A stretch of DNA of 64,000 nucleotides from Anastrepha obliqua (Eukaryota; Arthropoda; Insecta; Diptera; Tephritidae), in assembly GCF_027943255.1 (NCBI RefSeq), contig NC_072893.1:38090001-38154000 (forward strand), given 5' to 3'. Both the position numbers and the translations under genes were made by a program. The notes beneath the pieces are model-generated. The model saw only the letters and a program-made list of their open reading frames with translations, had not been told where the DNA came from and searched no databases. Every line of letters starts with the position of its first letter. The stretch's first letter is position 1. Shown here in pieces: positions 41,190-51,939 of the stretch.

Positions 41190-42180
41190 TTTCAAAAATT
41201 TTAGCACAATTCTAGGTTTGTTGTTCCAAAGATTGCATGGAGATACTACGATACCACCAAGGTGATGAAGTCTCTGTCTGCCCAACGCAGGACATTCACA
41301 AAGCACATGTTCTGAGCTTTCTATGTCCATTTCGCAAAAGCGGCAGACATTGGTCTCGGATAGACCAATATTATCTGATGATACCTCAGGCTGCAGTGAC
41401 CTGTAAGATATCCTGTTAAAAGACGTAGATCTACTCTGTTTAGTGAGAGAAGTTTGTCAGATATTCCTTTGTTCGGACTTAGAAATAGTTTGGCTTGACG
41501 CTGACCGGCACAGTTTAGCCGGTGTGCGGCAAATTTCCTTTCTTCCCATTTCCTAAGGAATTCATTAATGTGGCTTTTTGTGAGTCCACAGAAAGGCTCA
41601 GGATCAGTAAGTTGCATATTTGCTCCTTATTTTGCAAGGTCATAAGCCATTTCATTTCCCTCATGTGCTTCATGTCCCGGAATCTAGCCTAGTGTTACTA
41701 TGTTGAGGTTCCCTAAGGTGTGGAGAATGTTAAGGCAATCATTTACCAATTTAGAGGTTATAGTTGTTGATAGAAGGGCCTTTAGAGCCGCTTGGCTATC
41801 TGAAAGTATGTAGATGTGAGTACCTCTCATTTTCCTGCTAAGGCATTCTCTCACACATATTTCAATGGCAAGTATTTCTGCCTGGAATATTGTTGGGTAG
41901 AGTCCCATCGGTATCGATTTTTTGAATTTAGGCCCATTGATTCCTGCTCCTGTTCTACCATTTTCCAATTTGGACCCATCAGTAAACCAAAGCTGAGAGC
42001 CAGGTTTGAAAGTGATAGAATTAGTTCTCCAGTCTGTGAGTTCATTAATTATAACTTGGAAGTTCCTGAAGAGTATTGGTTTGGGTGATAGTATATCATC
42101 CCTATGAAGAATGGGACTATGTAAGAAGTCTTCTAAGATTTTTAAATGTCCTTTCAATGTCCCCACTTTTAAGTTCAGAT
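41190..42180 (-). pseudogene. RNase H LINE relic
   Basis: Minus strand. An open frame at 41684-42166 reads QLWFTDGSKLENGRTGAGIN (first catalytic Asp in TDGSK), TIFQAEILAIEICVRECLSR (Glu of the active site), IYILSDSQAALKALLSTTIT (Asp of SDSQA), ending near NIVTLG where the frame breaks just before the GHxxxxGNExAD block. A second frame (41321-41617) reads RKWEERKFAAHRLNCAGQRQ, KLFLSPNKGISDKLLSLNRV, DLRLLTGYLTGHCSLRYHQI and then the Cys motif region CAFAKWT. Between them is a frameshift at about 41650-41700. The domain is nearly complete but dead. Confidence 0.8.
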
Positions 42181-42549
42181 ATACCTTTTAATCTTAAGGC
42201 TATCGAGCGAGCTTCCCTTACAAATACATACTCCCTATTTTATTCTAATTGAAATGCGTGCATGAAGTCACGCTTCAACTCAATTGACCACTAATTAGAA
42301 GTAAATCAAAGCACCAGTGCAAATCTCTACTACGCATTTAGTATGTATGTATGATAGTTAAAAGAATTCTGTATAACGTATGTATGCGTAAAACTTCTTC
42401 TAAGTTATTGATTGTGTACTTAAATACTTAGCTTTGCTTTAGGACGTATACTGGGTTCTATTTTTATTATATCAAATTTTAATGTTTTCTGATAAAGTTG
42501 CGTTTTATTATTGCTAACTATATATTTGATGGATTAAAATGGCTGCAAC
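42181..42549. other. No gene seen
   Basis: AT-rich spacer between the LINE relic and the left TA of the mariner element. Confidence 0.5.
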
Positions 42550-42551
42550 TA

Positions 42552-43689
42552 TCAGGTTAATCCATAAGTTCGTGGGTTAAAAAATAAAATGGAATCTTCG
42601 AACGCGTATAAGAGGCATATTTTGCATTTGTTTTATAAAAGTGGTAAAAATGCAACAACTGCTGCTGCAGAAATAAACACTGTTCACAGAGAAGATACCG
42701 TGAGTGTAAGGACTGCCCAAAAGTGGTTTTCAAAGTTCCGAAGTGGTAACGGCGACATGGAGGATGCCCGGCGCGCTGGTCGTCCTGAAGTCTTTAACTC
42801 CGACGCCTGGTTCGAACTCGTGGAAGCTGAGCCAAATTTGACAGTCGATGTGATAGCTGAGACGTTAAATTCATCGCGTGGAACAGTTCACATCCACCTG
42901 GTTCAGTTGGGAAAGGTTTCAAAGCTGGGAAAATGGGTTTCGCATAGACTTTCCGTCGCCAACCTTCAGCAGAGAGTGAATGTGTGTTCTCAGCTGCTGC
43001 AACGGCTTGAAAATGAAAGTTTTTCGAACCGTACCGTTACTGGTGATGAAAAATGGGTCCTTTACAATAATCCTGTTCGCAACCGCCAAAAGTTAGATAA
43101 AGATGAAACACCAGAACCGATCCCTGGAGATGGCCTTCACCCCAAACGGATTCTCCTGTCTATTTGGTGGGATATGGCCGGTATTGTTTATTATGAACTT
43201 CTGGAACCAAACCAGACGATAACTGCTCATTGTTATTCCCATCAGCTATCAAACCTGAATGAGGCACTTAACAAAAACGACCATCTTTAGTAAATAGACG
43301 CAAAGTTTTGTTTCACCACGACAACGCAAGACCTCATACCACAAGGCAAACTTTAGGCAAGCTGAACGAGCTCGTGGGAGCTAATGCGGTATCCACCATA
43401 CTCTCCGGATATTGCACCTTGTGATTATCACCTTTTTCATGGACTTCAATCCCATATGAGTCAGAAGAACTACTCCTCAAAAGAAGCTATAAAAAGGGAT
43501 ATCGAAGCGTATTTTGGCTACAAAGACAAAAAAATTGTTTGAGCAGGTAATTAAAAATGTGCCTAAAAGTTAGGAAGACATTGTAAATAATGAGGAAAAA
43601 TATATTATTGATTAATAAATACTTTAAACATCTTTTTTATTAATTTTAAAACCACTTTTAAAAACGCACGAACTTATGGACTGACCTGA
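42552..43689 (+). mobile_element. Near full-length mariner element (1138 bp)
   Basis: Left end TCAGGTTAATCCATAAGTTC and the complement of the right end TCAGGTCAGTCCATAAGTTC are inverted repeats with two mismatches, continuing GTG(G/C)GTT. TA flanks both ends (42550-42551 and 43690-43691). The single transposase gene fills most of the element (see 42589-43560). The length is typical of mariner. It is the only DNA transposon here with both ends and a nearly whole gene. Confidence 0.9.
42589..43560 (+). pseudogene. mariner transposase, DD34D type, frameshifted
   Basis: Starts ATG 42589 (MESSNAYKRHILHLFYKSGK). N-terminal helix-turn-helix: KNATTAAAEINTVHREDTVS, VRTAQKWFSKFRSGNGDMED, GRPEVF. Catalytic domain: NRTVTGDEKWVLYNNPVRNR (first Asp), ILLSIWWDMAGIVYYELLEP, then a one-base frameshift at about 43287, KVLFHHDNARPHTTRQTLGK (second Asp), a further shift near 43370, and WELMRYPPYSPDIAPCDYHL (third Asp). 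Thirty-four residues separate the second and third Asp, so all three of DD34D are still encoded. A premature stop follows KDKKIV. Few lesions, so a fairly young copy. Confidence 0.9.
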
Positions 43690-43691
43690 TA

Positions 43692-44129
43692 GTAGTCTGG
43701 TCTGGTTTTTTTTTAAGAAAATAAAATGCCATCGTTTTGGTTTTCTATTATGTTATTATTAACATCAAATAGTATACAAAAACAATTTTTGTTTTTTTGT
43801 GACATATTTTTTTGTAGTAGTGTGGCACCAAAGTAAGCGTCTTAAATAAAGATAGATCAACCGGATATTGGCTCTTCAGGACATGTGAAACGAAAAAGTT
43901 AAACTAATTATTATTCTGTAGGCTTGTCATTCTGACAGGTCCTTTTCTTCTGTTCTGACATCTGCAGCGGCCATGCGGTTAACAAAATGCAGCTACGACG
44001 TGCTCTTCAATATGCGCTATAACTTTACTGATATTTTGAATTTTAGTCTAAAATTTTCAAATTATATTTGTAAGATATTTTACTTTTAAAATATGTAAAA
44101 AAATATATATTTTGTCTCATTTTTCAACC
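43692..44129. other. No gene seen
   Basis: Unassigned AT-rich DNA. The far right may already belong to the repeat at 44130. Confidence 0.45.
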
Positions 44130-44628
44130 AGACCACTACCTTAAACTCAATTATCTCGAAACGACTTTTTTCGGCCTGCTGCTGAGAAAAAAAACTATTC
44201 AACCGCATTGTATGAAATTTTAGTATGTTGTTCAAAACATCAATGGCTTTCAGGTATTTCGTCCTTTTTTGATTAAAAAACTGAAAAAAACGATTTTTAG
44301 AGTGTCAAATTGAAAACCGCCTCATTTTGTCTATTTTTTTTTCTAGTACGGGACATCGTTGCAGTCATACTGATTAATAATTGTTTTGATTTTTGTGTTT
44401 CAGATAAATAGAAGAGCCAAAATGGACAACACCGTCCAGGTTCAATTTTTCGGGAGCGTCAACTTCAGCGCCATTTTTAAAATAAAAAAAAAATTGTCCA
44501 TGTTTTTTTGTAAAAGAAGTTAAATAAATAGCTTAAAAAATTTAAATATACTGAAAAAAATTGTATTCTGAAAAAACAAAAAATCCTGAACATTCCCTAA
44601 ATTTTCGCGCTCTCGACCACCGGGACCC
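44130..44628. repeat. TTAA-type repeat, family c, ends unclear
   Basis: Contains the shared modules AACTCAATTATCTCGAAACG, ACTTTTTTCGGCCTG, TTTTTAGAGTGTCAAATTG, TCTAGTACGGGACAT and TTTTTGTGTTTCAGATAAAT. The part up to about 44380 matches the complement of 52070-52330. A plausible right end is CACCGGGACCCCTAA at about 44621-44635, with a decayed TTAA. I could not find the left end. Confidence 0.5.
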
Positions 44629-44635
44629 CTAATGT

Positions 44636-45137
44636 CTAGGGCGACATATTTTTATTTATTTAGTTATTCAATAATCTAAAAATGCAATATTTCTTACAAA
44701 TAATGAAAAACAGATTAATGCTAAATAAATCAATCAAAAATAAATAAAATTTTGAGTTTACTAGTTTCGTTGTAATGAATGAAATAAAATGCAACATTTT
44801 TCATAATTTGCAGAGAAAGATTTAGTAACAATTCGTACTTTTGTGAAGTGGTTCTTTCTTGAATAAAAATCTAGGCCAATATGATTTCAAAGCGTATTAA
44901 ATTCTCTTAAAGTTATAGAAATAGGGGCATTGAAAGCATAATTAGTTCTGGGGATGGTTACAAGAAACCTGAAGAAATCTGCAAAAAGATTAGCTGCATC
45001 TAGAGAAGAATATGCTTGAGCAATAGGCAAGAATATGAAGGAATAGAGAAGAATATGAAGGAATAGTTGAGCATGGTTTCCTAGATTTTACGTATCACCT
45101 GAAGTAACTAGGATTTAATTTTATAGCCGATTCGAGC
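44636..45137. other. No gene seen; one short tandem duplication
   Basis: AT-rich. At about 45032-45070 the block AGAAGAATATGAAGGAATAG occurs twice in tandem. Otherwise unassigned. Confidence 0.45.
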
Positions 45138-45141
45138 TTAA

Positions 45142-46433
45142 GGGGGCAAATACCTGTAAACGGCCATATTTTCCTGAGTTTCATTAAAACTATTTTAAAT
45201 GAAGAAGTCAATATATTTTTTTGTCAAAATTGGCATACAGTTTATTTATACAATAAAATAATACAAACATTTTTTTTTTATTTTAATCACGTAAAATGGC
45301 GGATGTACATTCAATTCTTCCAGGAAGGTCGCAGCGGGGTTTCTCAATCGGCGGACATTGTAGCATCGGCGTCAGTGATCTGAATACAAAAAACCAAACA
45401 TTTTTTTGTTTATTAATGTCATAATTTCTATATGAATTAAACAAAAATGGAAAAAAAATTCGCGGAATAAAATGCTTAAAAAAAACGAATTTTCCTACGA
45501 TTTTTGCTTTAAAAAAATTATTTTTTTGAAAATTTTTCGAAAACTTTTAATTTACATAGAAAGTAAAGAAGAAGAAGAAAAAGATGTGGGCCAAAGTTCA
45601 GGGAGATCGGTCAATAACTTTTGGAGTTATCGTGTACGCCAATTCGAAAAATATAGTTTTGAGAAAAACGCGTCTAAAGTTTGAATACAACGTAACTATA
45701 CCTTTCCCAGCGCTCGAACGCAAGGAATAGAGTCGCCACGGTTGACGATCTATAATGCAGGGTGGGCCAAATAAGACTTACTAATGACTAAAGACTACTG
45801 CTTAGCAGTATGCGCAGTTGCTCCATCTTGTTGAAACCACAAATTAGAATACTGCTCCGCCATTGGCCGCAAAAAGTTTTCAATCAATTCTGTAAGAAGC
45901 TCCTTAAATCGATTCCGGCGTTTGATCCTCATTTTCGAAGAAATATGGACCGATAACTTTAGTGGCCATAACACCGCACCAAACAGTACATTTAGATGGG
46001 TGCAACTGATGTTGGTGTGTTGCCCTTGGATTTTCAGAGCGCCACAATGTACAGTTTTGCTTGTTGACATAACCATTTCAATGGAAATGCGCTTCATCCG
46101 ACATCAAAACATTATGTAAAAAATCAATTTGTGTGGCTAATTGTGTAAGAATAGAAAAACTCGATAATTTTAACGCGTTGTGTTGTACTGTAGGGTTCTA
46201 TAATAAATTTCCAATAATTCAATTATAACCTACAAAAGGAGAAACATAAATATGTCAAAAATAAAAAAGGGTTTTGTGCTTAACATTAGTAGGTCTTATT
46301 TTGCCCATCCTCTATAAGAAATACTTTAATTTACGTTCTGAAAATTGTTTGACATATTCTTAAAGGATTATATTAACATTTTATAAAAAAAAATTTTTTT
46401 TTTTTGAAATTTGTGTGTATGGTATGTGTCCCC
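45142..46433. mobile_element. TTAA-flanked element, family d copy 1, with a nested Tc1/mariner
   Basis: Flanked by TTAA at 45138-45141 and 46434-46437. The left end GGGGGCAAATACCTGTAAAC and the complement of the right end GGGGACACATACC are related inverted ends. It is homologous, in inverted orientation, to 49373-50437: GGCGGATGTACATTCAATTC, GAAGGTCGCAGCGGGG, TTATCGTGTACGCCAATTCG, GTCACGGTTGACGATCTATA or close variants. Without the nested element (45758-46312) it is about 735 bases. Non-coding; includes the module AAAAACGCGTCTAAAGTTTG on this strand. Confidence 0.75.
45758..46312 (-). mobile_element. Tc1/mariner element relic nested in a TTAA element (555 bp)
   Basis: Left end CAGGGTGGGCCAAATAAGAC and the complement of the right end GAGGATGGGCAAAATAAGAC are inverted repeats. 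The right flank is TA; the left is TG, which the empty site at 49373-50437 suggests was once TA. Minus-strand transposase pieces: VLMSDEAHFH (first catalytic Asp), a stop, NGYVNKQNCTLWRSENPRAT, HPSKCTVWCGV, IGPYFFENED, FKELLTELIENFLRPMAEQY and NLWFQQDGATAHTAKQ (second Asp). The third Asp region and both termini of the protein are deleted. Confidence 0.8.
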
Positions 46434-46437
46434 TTAA

Positions 46438-48010
46438 TAAAATAGTTTCGTTTTAAACTCCTATCCGAAGACTCGAATGCTCTACAAAACTGCAAATATT
46501 TATCTTTATGAGTGATGGAGTGTAATAACTTAAACTTTGTGAAATATTTTTTTTTTCTTAGTACTCTATTACTAGTTTTATTTATTACAGGATATATTTT
46601 TCTCATATATCATTTATCTTAAGCTTAAAAATAGCAAAAAAGGTGGCAGCTTCAGCCCTAATAATTATAGAATCCCAATCTAGAATGTCAGTTATGAATT
46701 CCCATTATTTTATTTTTTATTTTTATTATGTGTTATGTTATGTTTATTATATTTATTGAATTATCTGTTTGCTATCACTTTTTTGAGCCAAGCGTGGCAA
46801 AGTTTTTATCGCAGTTATGTCCCAAGATATATTCACTTTCTGCCAATCCTACTCTATTCAATTTGTTTAATATCTTCACACTACCTTACAATTTTTTTTC
46901 TACGTTTTATTTTTCAAATTATTACCAGAATTGCGTTTTTCGAACCCAACCACTCGATGCTATTAAAATTCAATCAGAAGTACGTATTTGCATGGCCCTA
47001 AACCTTGGTTCAGCTTTTGAACGCGTTTATATTTATATTTTTTTCATATTGTGGGTGTGTTCCAGTTATAATCGAAGGTCTACCAATTTGTGTGTTCGCT
47101 GCCCCAATAATGACTGAAATGCCAAAAATTACCAAAAAAGTTATTAATATGCATGCGGCAATAACAACTTGTCAAATAGTGTTTGTTGTTTTTTTACTTA
47201 TTACACATTTTATTTATTAGCCATATTAATATGAACAGCCGACACATTAACTATTAGCAAACTGAAAGATATTTTGCCTTTGCTGTTTATCACCGCGGGC
47301 TCGGGGAGAAAATGTGATAAGTTTCTTGGTTTTGTTCCACGATGGAAAAAATACTGAGATGACGCCTATCGTGGTCCCGTTACTTTGATTTCAGCGAATT
47401 TTTTAATTCGAGAGACGTCACCCTAGCACAATTGCTGATCAGTGTGACCAGATTACCATTTTCGTAACTTGATTTAGTATTTTTTTGTTCTCTAGTTTCG
47501 GAGATTTTATTTATTTTCTTTATTTAATTTAGTCAAAAAACCTAAAAGTTCTTATTGACTATTGATTACTGCTAATATAAACAATATTTTTAACAGAATA
47601 ACGAGCTAAAACTATAATACAAGTCGACTAAAAAGAAGATGATTATATTAGCGAATTAAATGATGAAAGAAGAAAATTGATTTCTGGTTATTGTAAAACC
47701 TAACGTCATGGAATTCGAGATCGCATTAAATTCGCGTAAAGTAAGAGCTTTGTAAAGTTCTCACCGGGATAAGAAAGTTAATGCGTTGCAAAAGAAACGC
47801 CCAATCAATGACACCTTGATTTAAATTAAACACAAAAGAAAGCAATATCAACGACTTTCTGCACCAAACCGACTTTAACACGTTCCCGCCGGCGACCGAA
47901 TTTGTTGTTCTCGGCATCTGACGGCTCTGTAACTCCAAGATTGTTTCATCGGACGGTGCTGTTGTAACCGTAATTCCAAATCGCTGCGTTAGATGTAAAC
48001 TATTTCTCCC
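46438..48010. other. No recognised gene
   Basis: AT-rich, with overlapping hydrophobic frames at 46728-47220 (up to 129 codons) that I cannot assign. At about 47876, TTAACACGTTCCCGCCGGCG resembles a piggyBac-type end (TTAA, then C-rich), without a partner. A promoter-like motif at 47440-47450 is listed separately. Confidence 0.35.
47414..47450 (-). promoter_or_regulatory. Motif-1-like core promoter box beside GACGTCACCC
   Basis: Minus strand 47450-47440 reads TGGTCACACTG, a full match to the fly core promoter Motif 1 (YGGTCACACTR), which is bound by M1BP in Drosophila. Next to it is GACGTCACCCTAGCA (47414-47428). The same pair occurs inverted at 50587-50620. No gene is recognised downstream, so function is unproven. 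Confidence 0.3.
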
Positions 48011-48014
48011 TTTT

Positions 48015-49093
48015 TTGCTCAGAAAACTGAATGGAATATGGAAGTAAGCCCTAATAAATCGGAGATGATGGTCTTAAGAAGAGCTGGACGACTTTTCCAG
48101 GCAGAAAAATGGTAGTGCCAAGGTGAAGAAATTAAATTGCTGTCATTTTCTCACCCAAATATCATCCGGCAAGCACTTAGAAGCCAGAAATACTTCAGCA
48201 AAAGCTAGTATTAATTGCACATGGAACGATTTTTTAGCGAAGCCATTAATTTCATTAAAATCCAAATGGAAGCTGTTCCAAGTGGTTTGCAGCGCCATAC
48301 AAACCTACGCAGCGCAAGTTTGGAGGTATGCCTTATTCGATGAAGTAAATAAACTTCAACGTTACTTCATTCAAAGAATTTTTAAACTAGCCGAGTACAC
48401 TCCGAATTATGCATTAACACTAGAAACTAATATAATTTGGAAGATAGCCACATTTAGTCTTTAGAAGTACACATGAAGTACATCTGGAAAACTATTTATA
48501 AATACAATTGCAAGAGACTCACCCACACACCACACAGACTAATACAAGGCATCTTAAGTAAAAAAGTGTTTTGGCTTAAACATATGAACGCCATGGGAGT
48601 GGAGTTCGGTCTGAAGTTTGAAGAAAACATCACCGCTATAGACTGGCACGATCGCTGTGTGCAACTTCTTACCAAAATGAAAATAAAATATTTCAACATG
48701 GCAAGGCAAAAAGCTCAGTCAAACGCGACGCGAAAATATAAACAGTTAGACTATTCAAAAGGGGAATCATATATTAAGGAAGATATGCGACTAGCCGACA
48801 TTACAACAATTTTCAAAGCAAGATGTAGTTTACTAAAGCGAAATGCAACAACGTATAGAAATACTCAGAAAATATGCACCCTCTGCAATTTATACGAGGA
48901 AGAAGATATGCAGCACTTCTTAGGAAGCTGTCCGGTACGGACGGATATTAGTATAAGACACTTAAACACAGCGAAGCTAAATGAAGCAGAAGTAATAGAT
49001 ATACTTAATGGACACAATTGGAAAAGACTAACTTGCTTTAAATACTCAGCCTTGCGCTACAGAAATTTTCTTATTGCAGAGTTTAATTTTTGA
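48015..49093 (+). pseudogene. LINE ORF2 C-terminal half, third LINE type
   Basis: Starts TEWNMEVSPNKSEMMVLRRA (end of the palm), then decayed KHLEARNTSAKASINCTWND and SAIQTYAAQVWRYALFDEVN (thumb), KLQRYFIQRIFKLAEYTPNY. A break near 48462, then an open frame from 48473 (206 codons): HMNAMGVEFGLKFEENITAI, DWHDRCVQLLTKM, LADITTIFKARCSLLKRNAT, and the terminal zinc-finger-like CTLCNLYEEEDMQHFLGSCP. It ends FLIAEFNF. It is unlike the RNase H and RTE-like LINEs here. Clade not determined. No active site remains. Confidence 0.75.
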
Positions 49094-49372
49094 TTAAGTT
49101 TTGAGCTGTTATTGCCACAAACTTACTATTTCTTTTTTATGTATTTATATATAATATTTAAATGAATCATTTTGCTAGCCTCTTGTAATAAAAATGTGTT
49201 GCTTATAGTTATGCAAAATATAAATTTTTTTATAAATTGGTGCAAGAACTCACTTTCTATTTATTTTTATTTCTATTTGGTTTTACTTTCTTTATCATCT
49301 GGTACCGTGACCAGCAATTGCTATTATTGTTCGTGTTGGTGATAATTTGTGTGTTATTTCTATGTCTGTTAA

Positions 49373-50437
49373 GGGGACCTGTAAATTTCGAAAACAATTT
49401 TGTTTTTTTTTTTTGTTTCATAAAATGTTAATAGTTATAATCCTATAAGAATATGTCAAAAACATTTTTAGAACGTAAATTGAAGTATTTCTTATATTAT
49501 AGATCGTCAACCGTGACGACTCTATTCTTTGCGTTCGAGCGCTTGGAGGGGAGAGGTATAGTTACGTTGCCGACTTTAGACGCGTTTTTCGCAAAACTAT
49601 ATTTTTTGAATTGGCGTACACGATAACTCCAAAAGTTATTGACCGATCTCCCTGAAATTTTGTACACATCTTTTTTATGATATTACTTTCTATGTGAGTT
49701 TACAATTCGAAAATTCCTCGAAAAAATAATTTTTTCGAAGCAAAAATTGTAGGAAAATTCGCCCCAAAAATTTTTTTTTCTGAAGCATTTTATTCCGAAT
49801 TTTTTTTCCATTTTTGTTTAATTCATATAGAAATAATGACATTAAGAGGGGGGTTAATTCCACTAAAAATATGCACTTATTTATGAATTTTTTTGGAAAG
49901 ATGATTCATGTAAATTTATTTATCCAATTAGTATACTGTAAACTCATATTTGAAAAATATTTTCAAAAATTTTCACAAGAAAATATACAAAGTTGAGCCG
50001 TTGACAGCAGATCTACGCAGACGTCTCGAAAAAAAGGCAATTTGCCGTGGACAGTTTTTCTCAGCATTGGATAATCTGAAATCAAAAAATCAAAGAGTTT
50101 TCATTAGGTAATCAATTGTCTGAGGTAACCCTGTCAAGTTTTTATTAAAAAAAAAAATTTTTAATAAACAAAATAATTTTAGGTTTTTTTTATTCAGGTC
50201 ACTGACGCCGAAGCTACAATACACGCCGATTGAGAAGCCCCGCTGCGACCTTCCGGGAAGAATTGAGGCGGATGTACGCCATTTTAAATGATTAAAATAA
50301 AAAAATAAAAATTTTGTATTATTTTAATGTATAAATAAACTGTATGCCAATTTTCAAAAAAATATGTTGACTTCTTCATTTTAAGTAATTTTAATGAAAA
50401 TCAAGGAAAATATGGCTGTTTACAGGTATCTGTCTCC
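49373..50437. mobile_element. TTAA-flanked element, family d copy 2 (inverted)
   Basis: Flanked by TTAA at 49369-49372 and 50438-50441. Left end GGGGACCTGTAAATTTCG; complement of the right end GGAGACAGATACCTGTAAAC. Homologous to 45142-46433 in opposite orientation. It shows the uninterrupted sequence (GATCTATAATATAAGAAATA on the complement) where copy 1 has a Tc1/mariner. It in turn carries an extra 315 bases at 49846-50160. Contains the module GACGCGTTTTTCGCAAAACT and ACTCCAAAAGTTATTGACCG. Non-coding. Confidence 0.75.
49846..50160. mobile_element. Extra TTAA-bounded segment inside family d copy 2
   Basis: Absent from copy 1, which reads GTTTATTAATGTCAT at this place. Here TTAA occurs on both sides (49842-49845 and 50161-50164). 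The left end is GAGGGGGGTTAATTCC, with a G run like the other families; the right end is an A/T run with no matching repeat, so it is probably incomplete. It includes CTGAAATCAAAAAATCAAAG, the complement of the shared TTTTTTGATTTCAG module. Confidence 0.55.
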
Positions 50438-50441
50438 TTAA

Positions 50442-51935
50442 ATGAATACATTTTCAATAGTAATGAAATCTTCTCAGAGTGGCTTGTTTTAACCTTTTTT
50501 TAATGATGCAATTTTTTTTAACTTACAATTTTGGTAGCTTCAAACGAAGAAGAAACAAGCGCCAAACTCAAAAATTTTCAAAGATTTGGCAACACTGCCC
50601 ACCTATGCTAGGGTGACGTCACGGCACTCTCTAATGGGTGCAATCTTGTTTCTATCATTCTTGGTTTTGTACTAGCTGTGCTTCAGTGGTGAAATGCGGT
50701 TTGCTGACACGTTCATGCAAATGCGCACATTTGATTTACATTCTTCCGCTTTTGACTTTGTTTTGTTTACTCATTTCATTTTGTTTTTTTTTTTTTCAAA
50801 TTCTTTCTTAATATTCAGTTTCTGTTGCTATTTTTATCTTTGATATCGTAAGTACTTACTTTTTTTTTATTTTTCAAAGGCGGTAGCTCGATTTTAGAGA
50901 ACGATCGAACATCGATTTTTAAGGCCCAACTAAATGGAAACGAAATTCGGCCAACTGTAGCCGAAAAGTCGCAACGAACATTTTCAATTATCTAAGAGAT
51001 AAATATTAATGACTTTGAATTAATAAAAAAAAAAAAAAATTAGTAGTTGAATTAGTCAAAAAAATACAAGTAAGTACGTAAGTCTCAATCACAGGCATTT
51101 TAGCTCATAATATCTTCATATTTATGCTTTTAAATACCCTAAAAAAAATGCTTATTTCTGCATCTGTTCATGTGTATTAATGATATATGAATAATTTGAT
51201 ATTGTAATGATAATTTTTTTTATATTGTAATGCACAAACAATAGCTCAGCAACCTTGCTAGGCGCACTTTCTACCCGCATAGAGCTGACTTGCAGCACTT
51301 GACAACTGCTCACTAGCCGCACTCGATGGAGGAGCAGGAGATATTGCAAAGCAATAAAAAAAAAACAAAGTCGGGCTTTGATTGCAGTCTTCAACGAATT
51401 AAAAATGAAAACCTAAATTGGTATACAAAAAAATTAAAGAAATATTTGCCCAAAGTTCGCTTTTTTTTGGCTGAAGTCGTACCGAAATGGAACAGAAATT
51501 TTGTTGCCCGAATCTGAAGTCGAAGCCGAAGTTCGGTTGTGCGCTACTCATTTTTGTATACTTATTTTGCTCTTCTTTATGGCTAAGCAATTTGCATGCG
51601 TTTATGTGTATATGTGTATGTGTATTTGTTTATGTGTATGTGTATGTATGTATGTGAATTTGTGTATGTGCATGTACTCTTTTGGTCAGTCGTTATCATA
51701 ATTATTATGAGTTTATTATCGGCTTTCGGCACGTGATCTGAGTATGAAGAACTCCGATATTTTAATTTATAACTGATATTTTGCATATATGGATCTATTT
51801 ATAGCGCTTCTTTTATCAATATTTACATGTGTAAATATTTTGTTCACACATTCATGAGCATGCGTGTAAGCAATAACTAAAAATAGTAATGATTTGGTTA
51901 GAAAATTTAAAGTTTTGTATAATTTTGATATTATT
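50442..51935. other. No recognised gene; GTAT microsatellite
   Basis: Mixed DNA with T runs and a TGTATG-type microsatellite (about 51600-51670). Frames over it are low complexity. A promoter-like motif at 50587-50597 is listed separately; nothing coding follows it. A 63-codon Lys-rich frame at 51326-51517 has no motif. Confidence 0.4.
50587..50620 (+). promoter_or_regulatory. Motif-1-like box, inverted partner of 47414-47450
   Basis: TGGCAACACTG (50587-50597) is a one-position variant family member of Motif 1, followed by TGCTAGGGTGACGTC (50606-50620), the exact complement of GACGTCACCCTAGCA at 47414. The order and orientation of the two boxes are the same as in the partner when read on its strand. 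Confidence 0.3.
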
Positions 51936-51939
51936 TTAA

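Noticed and set aside
47876..47910. A piggyBac-type end (TTAACACGTTCCCGCC)
   Set aside because: No partner end and no transposase nearby; too short to call alone.
51501..51701. A Cys-rich small protein
   Set aside because: The Cys-Val-Tyr-Met pattern comes from a TGTATG microsatellite.
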